NCBI GenBank assembly: GCA_964384805.1
Contig: CAYLLO010000042.1
Span: forward strand, 1 to 10,900
DNA: 10,900 nt
Origin: HGM10611 sp964384805
GTDB taxonomy: Bacteria; Bacillota_I; Bacilli_A; ML615J-28; CAG-313
Reading direction: 5' to 3'
Below are positions 6,750 through 10,900 of the stretch, piece by piece (the first letter of the stretch is position 1; each line of letters begins with the position of its first letter). The notes under the pieces were generated by a model, which saw only the letters and a list, made by a program, of their open reading frames with translations, did not search any database and had not been told where the DNA came from. A program made the position numbers and the translations under genes.

Positions 6750-7436
6750 ATGTTTAATCTGCTAACATTTTTATTATTACCATTATTAGGTAGTATTAAT
6801 TCCAATACTTTTCCCGAAGTTTTGACCAATGAAGAAGAAGACTACTATTTAGCACTATGGCAAAAGCATGATTTCGCAGCTCGTGACAAATTAATTGAAC
6901 ACAATTTAAGATTAGTAGCTCATATTGTAAAAAAGTTTGAAAACACTAAAGAAGATAAAGACGATCTATTATCTATTGGAACATTTGGTTTAATCAAAGC
7001 CGTTGACACTTATAACTTTAAACAAGGGACACGCCTAGCGACATATGCCGCAAGATGTATTGAAAATGAAATTTTAATGCATCTTCGTAGCAACAAAAAA
7101 TATAAAGAAACTTCTTCTTTGTACGCTCCCATAGGTGAAGATAAAGAAGGTAATGAAATTAGACTTTGTGACATTATTGAAGACCCTTCTCCTTCTATAA
7201 CCGATACCATCATTTTAGAAGAACACAATCGCAACTTAAATGAAGCACTAAAAATTTTAAATGAACGGGAACTAGATATTATATCACGACGCTTTGGTTT
7301 AAACGAACACTTTATTGAAACACAAAAAGAAATTGCTAAATCCCTTAAAATTAGTCGTAGTTATGTCTCTCGAATCGAAAAACGTGCTTTAACAAAACTT
7401 TATTTGTTTTTAAAAGAGCAAGAGCAATTCCATTAA
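6750..7436 (+). CDS. sigK: Sporulation sigma factor sigma-K (pro-sigma-K)
   Basis: A 228-residue sigma-70 family factor that directs late mother-cell transcription in sporulation. EHNLRLVAHIVKKFENT (50-66), DLLSIGTFGLIKAVDTY (72-88) and LATYAARCIENEILMHLR (96-113) form region 2. Region 4 has RELDIISRRFGL and the helix-turn-helix QKEIAKSLKISRSYVSRIEK (192-211). These blocks match B. subtilis SigK nearly residue for residue, better than SigE. The N-terminus MFNLLTFLLLPLLGS is a hydrophobic pro-sequence ahead of NSNTFPEVL, aligned with the start of mature sigma-K (KNNAFPQPL). It is ~15 residues instead of 20. Cleavage by a SpoIVFB-like membrane protease near S15 is an inference. TAGGAG lies 6 nt before the ATG. 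The gene is continuous, without the skin-type interruption. No clear sigma-E promoter is visible in the 74-bp leader. Confidence 0.93.
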   Translation: MFNLLTFLLLPLLGSINSNTFPEVLTNEEEDYYLALWQKHDFAARDKLIEHNLRLVAHIVKKFENTKEDKDDLLSIGTFGLIKAVDTYNFKQGTRLATYAARCIENEILMHLRSNKKYKETSSLYAPIGEDKEGNEIRLCDIIEDPSPSITDTIILEEHNRNLNEALKILNERELDIISRRFGLNEHFIETQKEIAKSLKISRSYVSRIEKRALTKLYLFLKEQEQFH

Positions 7437-7467
7437 TTATTCTTCTAAATTCTCTGCTGCTTTTTTT
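7412..7467 (+). terminator. Possible sigK terminator overlapping the convergent gene
   Basis: AAAAGAGCA-AGAG-C-AATT (7412-7429) pairs imperfectly with AATT-CTC-TGCTGCTTTT (7448-7464) over about 16 bp with three single-base bulges and an ~18-nt loop. A T7 run (7461-7467) follows. The structure spans both stop codons and lies partly inside the last codons of the opposing surface-protein gene. It is the only terminator-like element available to sigK. Confidence 0.4.
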
Positions 7468-9440
7468 CGTTTAATATAAATTATTTCAATAACTACTACT
7501 ACTCCCACAATTAAAACAATTCCAATCCCTATAATAATTCCTACTGCATAATTATTTTCAGCACAATCAAATCCATCTATGCAACCAAAGAAGTTTTTTT
7601 CAACAATTTCAAAAGTTATCTCTTTTGTACTTTTATTACCCTTTTCATCAATAGCCACAATTAACAATGTATATTCTCTTAAATCAATAAGTTCTTCTCC
7701 ATTATAAACATTACCATTTAATAATACTTCCACATTAACTAAACCTTTTAAATTATCTACAACCTCATAATCTATTTTAATAGGCCCTAAATATTTTTCT
7801 TTATCTTTTAGATTATGAATAGTTATTACCGGAGATGTATCATCTAGGACCATTACAGTTTGACTTAAAGTTTCACTTTTATTACCATAGCTATCAATCA
7901 CTTGATATGTAATTTTACCAGTCAAACCCTTTTGTAAATTATCAAAAAACTCATTTTCAGTAATTATTTGTTCATTATAATAATAATTAGTGTTAATTAT
8001 TAATTCTTTAGTAAAATTATCACTGATAATAAAATCTTTTTCTAACAAGTGATGGTCTTGTAAATAATAACTTAAATGTTCATCCGGTATGGTAACATCT
8101 AAAACATTTTTTAAAGTCGGAGGAATAGTATCTTGCAATGTAATTTGGACTTGATATTTTTCTGTTTCATTACCAGTATCATCTACGGCATAATACTCAA
8201 TTACAATATCATATACTTCATTTAGTGCTTCTAAATAGTTTTGATATTTTTTACCATTACTTGTAATAACTTCCCACTTAATAACTGGATTTTTATCATA
8301 ATTATCTATTGCGGAGATTAATGATTCTAATTTAAATGTTGAAAGTTCTCGATCTACAACAACTAAATCATCTATTTTTTTTAAACTAGGAGCAGTAGTG
8401 TCATTTATTTTAATTGATATTGTTAACGTTTTACTAGAGTTATTAGAAGAATCAATCGCATTACAACTTATTTTCCCTGCTAAATTATTTTTTAAATATT
8501 TTTTGAACTCCCATAAAGAAACAATTTCTTGATTTTTATCATTATAATATTTATAATTTAAACTTGGATTTTTATCATAATTATCTGTTGCCGTGAAGAA
8601 AGAAAAACTATTGTCATCAATATTTATATCATCAATTATCACTTCTTCTTTAATGGCTTCAATAACTGGAGCAGTTTTATCAATTATTTCAACACTTCGA
8701 GCTAAATATGATATTTGAGAAGTAATATAATCATAAATTTTTACTTTTATAACTTGAGAACCAATTTTAGTTAAATCCAATTCATCACTTATTATCTCCA
8801 TTTTGTATTCACTATTAACTCGATTCAAAACCTCAATATCTTTTGTTACATCAGGTAATATACCAAACACTTCTACCTCATATTTTCCTTTATCCCAGTT
8901 AGTTTTTAAGATTTCACTATAAAGAGTTTCTCCAACCATTTCTTTAGCCCATTTATCAATTAAAATTGTTCTACTACCCGTATTAGTATCCGACTCATAA
9001 AAATATTCTTCAACTTTTTTGATATCCTGATTTGCTCTAAAGTTTATCGTAAAAACTTGATTCAAACTGGAATGTTCATAGGTCTTACCACCTTTGGTTA
9101 TCCCTACAAAACGTAAACTTTTTTCTTCAATTACATAATTGTTTTCATATATTTCGCTAGAATCAAATAAGCTAAATGTCGGTTCTAAAAAGTATTTACC
9201 ATCTTTAATTACTGGTGATAATATATCTTCATTTATATTACATACGAATTGTACCGTAGATAAATCTTGATATTTCTCTAGTACTAAAGTTAATGTAAAA
9301 GTTTCACCTTTTTCGACTTCTTGTTTATCGAAAATATAATGAATTATTGGCGTATCTTTAGCTTTTATAAACTGAAGAGTACTAAAAATTAGCAATAGCA
9401 TTAAGCCACTAAAAATAAATGTTTTTATTATTTTTTTCAT
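7437..9440 (-). CDS. Membrane-anchored surface protein, cohesin-like domain plus Ig-like repeats
   Basis: A 667-residue predicted exported protein. Numbered from ATG 9440: signal peptide 1-28 (KKIIK, hydrophobic core, IKAK); residues ~32-190 resemble a cohesin-type beta-sandwich (VEKGETFTLTLVLEKYQDLS..VQF, NEDILSPV, FTINFRA). Then come Ig-like/DUF5011-type modules introduced by the recurring border D-(K/T/D)-T-x-P at ~254, 347, 437 and 534. A transmembrane helix follows at ~634-655, with a short basic tail KRKKAAENLEE. There is no LPXTG motif and no lipobox. Two cysteines (FFGCIDGFDCAENN, 619 and 626) stand just outside the membrane. A TTG two codons upstream is in frame, but GAGG (9447-9450) is adjacent to it and 6 nt from the ATG, so the ATG is preferred. 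A possible -10 TATACT (9463-9468) has no good -35. It probably faces outward and mediates adhesion or protein binding; the ligand is unknown. Confidence 0.7.
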   Translation of the reverse strand: MKKIIKTFIFSGLMLLLIFSTLQFIKAKDTPIIHYIFDKQEVEKGETFTLTLVLEKYQDLSTVQFVCNINEDILSPVIKDGKYFLEPTFSLFDSSEIYENNYVIEEKSLRFVGITKGGKTYEHSSLNQVFTINFRANQDIKKVEEYFYESDTNTGSRTILIDKWAKEMVGETLYSEILKTNWDKGKYEVEVFGILPDVTKDIEVLNRVNSEYKMEIISDELDLTKIGSQVIKVKIYDYITSQISYLARSVEIIDKTAPVIEAIKEEVIIDDINIDDNSFSFFTATDNYDKNPSLNYKYYNDKNQEIVSLWEFKKYLKNNLAGKISCNAIDSSNNSSKTLTISIKINDTTAPSLKKIDDLVVVDRELSTFKLESLISAIDNYDKNPVIKWEVITSNGKKYQNYLEALNEVYDIVIEYYAVDDTGNETEKYQVQITLQDTIPPTLKNVLDVTIPDEHLSYYLQDHHLLEKDFIISDNFTKELIINTNYYYNEQIITENEFFDNLQKGLTGKITYQVIDSYGNKSETLSQTVMVLDDTSPVITIHNLKDKEKYLGPIKIDYEVVDNLKGLVNVEVLLNGNVYNGEELIDLREYTLLIVAIDEKGNKSTKEITFEIVEKNFFGCIDGFDCAENNYAVGIIIGIGIVLIVGVVVVIEIIYIKRKKAAENLEE
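8287..8307. repeat. Direct repeat copy 1 in the Ig-like modules
   Basis: Twenty-one bases beginning GGATTTTTATC are identical to 8566-8586, 279 bp away (93 codons). They encode DNYDKNP in the third and second modules respectively. The exact match in otherwise diverged modules suggests duplication or gene conversion within the surface-protein gene. Confidence 0.75.
8566..8586. repeat. Direct repeat copy 2 in the Ig-like modules
   Basis: This matches 8287-8307 base for base. It lies in the same reading frame, so recombination between the copies would remove or add one Ig-like module (93 residues) without a frameshift. Confidence 0.75.
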
Positions 9441-9606
9441 ATTCAACCTCTTTTCTGCTATTAGTATAATTTATTAGTTTGATGAAAAAAGTAGAATTTT
9501 AAAAAGTTAAAAAAAAGAATAAAATATGACATTTTATCCCTTTATTAATTATATGGAAATTATGATGTTTAATAACGATAAGTGATTTAGAGTAACCAAG
9601 TCGTTT

Positions 9607-10175
9607 TTACCAATCATCTTCATTAACTAAATACCTAATTATTAATTTACCATCATAATTTTTATGTTTTTTATTGTATAGGTAAAGATTAAAAACTTAC
9701 TTTTTGTCGACAATATAAGCATCTCATAGGTATTTAGCTAATTCTTTGTCCACCCATTTATTTTCAAATTCTAAATTATTATCATCATTATATTTTTTGA
9801 TGTAATTTAATGTTTCTTTGGCTTTGTCGATATCAGTATTTTTATAATATTCATTAGAACAATTTTTTTTCATTTTTTAGGTATGTTGAGTACCATTTTT
9901 TGGCTATGTGTAAATGATACTTAGCTCTTAAATAATGTAAATAACCATAATTAGTCATATCAATATTATCTAAATCATTACTTAATTCTAAATTTTTAAA
10001 TTCTTCCAAAGCTTTTTTATAAACAATATCATCAGTTATGTCACTTTCGTATTTACTGAGTAATCTTTCTGCTTTATTTTTATAACTAGATAAATCTCCC
10101 TTATATAATTACATCAAATGCTTCCGCAATATCCGGCATACATAAAACATCAGGACAATTTACACCACTTTCTTA
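9607..10175 (-). pseudogene. Unidentified gene broken into three frames
   Basis: This ~570-bp stretch has no long ORF but reads as protein on the minus strand when frames are joined. Segment A (10172-10104) gives ESGVNCPDVLCMPDIAEAFD. Segment B (10108-9857) includes KNKAERLLSKYESDITDD, YKKALEEFKNLELSND and YGYLHYLRAKYHLHIAKKWY. Segment C (9873-9607) includes YYKNTDIDKAKETLNYIKKY, FENKWVDKELAKYL and YDGKLIIRYLVNEDDW. Shifts occur near 10104 and in an A-rich run near 9865-9872. In-frame stops interrupt segment C at 9724-9726 (TGA) and 9697-9699 (TAA). The helical, Tyr/Lys/Leu-rich middle resembles a repeat-helix (TPR-like) protein, but I cannot assign a family. Upstream is a recombinase remnant, so this is probably decayed cargo of a mobile element. 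Confidence 0.6.
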
Positions 10176-10206
10176 GCGATAAGGATTTCAATAATTTATT
10201 TTTTTA

Positions 10207-10229
10207 AGGTGTAGTTATTTTCTACACCT
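10207..10229. other. Perfect 8-bp hairpin between two gene remnants
   Basis: AGGTGTAG (10207-10214) and CTACACCT (10222-10229) pair around TTATTTT. It lies 4 nt beyond the recombinase stop. On the minus strand an A-run, not a T-run, follows, so it is not a standard terminator for the recombinase. On the + strand only ATTTTAAT follows. It may be a worn terminator or a boundary of the old element. Confidence 0.4.
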
Positions 10230-10232
10230 ATT

Positions 10233-10889
10233 TTAATCTAACTCATCTAAATTGTCAAATCTAGGAATGTCTACAGCACCAATAAAGTTGTATATTATTT
10301 CAAGTTCTTGTTTAAATCCCTCTTCCAACTTTACTTTCTCATGAACTATAATTTTATCTATAAATGCATGAGTTATTTCAGTTGTTAGTTCAGTGATATC
10401 ACTATACTTTTCCACAAGCTCTATAAACTGATTAATATTATTATTGACCGATTTATTTTTTTCGTTTACTTGTAGAAGGGTTGTAAGCTTTACCTTTAAA
10501 GTGGCTTGTTCTTCTTCATAAGAAGCATTCATTTTAAGAAATCTTTCTTCACTAATATATCCTTTTATTTTATCTTCATATAATACTTGTATTATTCTAT
10601 CTAAATCGACAATTCTTTCTTTTGTTTCTTTAATAGTTTTATTTAATAATTTTAGTTCTTGATTAGTTTTAGTTTCGTTATGTTCTTTTACTATTTCTAA
10701 AAATATGTCTTTATGTTCTTTAGTGTAATTAATTGTGTATCTTAAATCATCTAGAACTATTTGTTCTAACTTATCAACCATTATAAGATGACCTGTGCAT
10801 TTTGATTTTGTTTTTTCTTTATAAGTAGAACAATTATAATAATCTGTATAGATATTTAATTTAAATGATGGATAAAATAAAGAATATAT
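10233..10889 (-). pseudogene. C-terminal remnant of a large serine recombinase (DUF4368-type end)
   Basis: The frame is open from 10889 (in-frame TGA at 10890-10892) to the TAA at 10233. YYNCSTYKEKTKSKCTGHLI before the first Met is the second half of the recombinase zinc ribbon. After it come the coiled coil (~residues 40-105 of the 182-aa ORF) with LYEDKIKGYISEERFLKM and YEEEQATLK, then FIELVEKYSDITELT, FIDKIIVHEKVKLEEG and IIYNFIGAVDIPR. This is the DUF4368-type C-terminus of conjugative-element and phage serine integrases. The full enzyme is usually over 500 residues. The catalytic N-terminal domain and first zinc CxxC are not in frame here, and the first ~12 residues after the TGA do not look like recombinase. 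Hence it is a truncated, inactive copy unless the rest lies beyond the window in another frame. The Met at 10781 has no good ribosome binding site. Confidence 0.85.
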
Positions 10890-10900
10890 TCATAATAAAT

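Noticed and set aside
7010..7234. 74-aa ORF antisense to sigK
   Set aside because: It lies wholly opposite conserved sigma-K region 2 to region 4 codons, with no start signal.
7437..7560. LPXTG sorting signal or lipobox in the surface protein
   Set aside because: No LPxTG-like motif precedes the C-terminal helix and no Cys follows the signal peptide. Anchoring is by the helix itself.
9441..9446. TTG start two codons upstream of the surface-protein ATG
   Set aside because: The GAGG ribosome binding site touches this codon, leaving no spacing, while the ATG at 9440 has a normal 6-nt gap.
9724..9726. TGA read as tryptophan (mycoplasma-type code) to rescue the broken gene
   Set aside because: yqeH uses TGA as a functional stop overlapping yqeK, intact genes use TGG, and a TAA stop and two frameshifts would still remain.
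1..10900. CRISPR arrays, tRNA or rRNA genes, riboswitches
   Set aside because: No regularly spaced repeats, tRNA cloverleaf, conserved rRNA stretch or long structured leader was seen on either strand by eye.

Overview
The window is AT-rich chromosomal DNA from a Gram-positive (Bacillota) bacterium. Strong GGAGG-type ribosome binding sites, a conserved yqeG-yqeH-yqeK-rsfS block, a YlmC/YmxH-type sporulation protein and a recognisable sigma-K all fit a spore-forming member of the Bacilli/Erysipelotrichia side of the phylum. The exact lineage cannot be fixed from this sequence. The genetic code looks standard: yqeH ends in TGA overlapping the next ATG, and tryptophan is TGG.

Left end (1-1440): the possible tail of an upstream gene with a terminator, a small three-helix membrane protein read rightward (131-502), and a leftward ORF (543-1418) that resembles the 3' part of a phage virion structural gene. 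The first ~11 codons of that ORF lie inside a bidirectional terminator hairpin (1387-1430), so it looks like a promoterless phage remnant abutting the end of the next operon.

Centre-left (1511-3831, all leftward): ymxH-like PRC-barrel protein, then an unusually long ROK/ASKHA-fold putative sugar kinase (451 aa), translationally coupled (TAATG) to a YqgX-like metallo-beta-lactamase-fold hydrolase. The PRC-barrel gene is preceded by a sequence matching the -10 of sigma-K/sigma-E promoters.

Centre (4035-6675, leftward): yqeG, yqeH, yqeK and rsfS form an operon with every gene pair overlapping by 1-14 nt, driven by a good sigma-A promoter at 6699-6727. It is concerned with ribosome assembly and silencing and with Ap4A turnover. 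nadD, yhbY and aroE, found in the equivalent Bacillus cluster, are absent.

Centre-right (6750-9440): sigK (rightward, intact, with a short hydrophobic pro-sequence and no skin-type interruption) converges with a 667-aa membrane-anchored surface protein (cohesin-like N-terminal domain plus Ig-like repeats). Their stop codons abut with no base between them.

Right end (9441-10900): eroded accessory DNA. It holds an unidentified gene broken into three frames (9607-10175) and the C-terminal part of a large serine recombinase with a DUF4368-like end (10233-10889), cut off upstream. No complete undescribed system is evident. The most useful leads are the sporulation genes and promoter, the divergent long ROK protein, the surface protein and the decayed mobile DNA at both ends.
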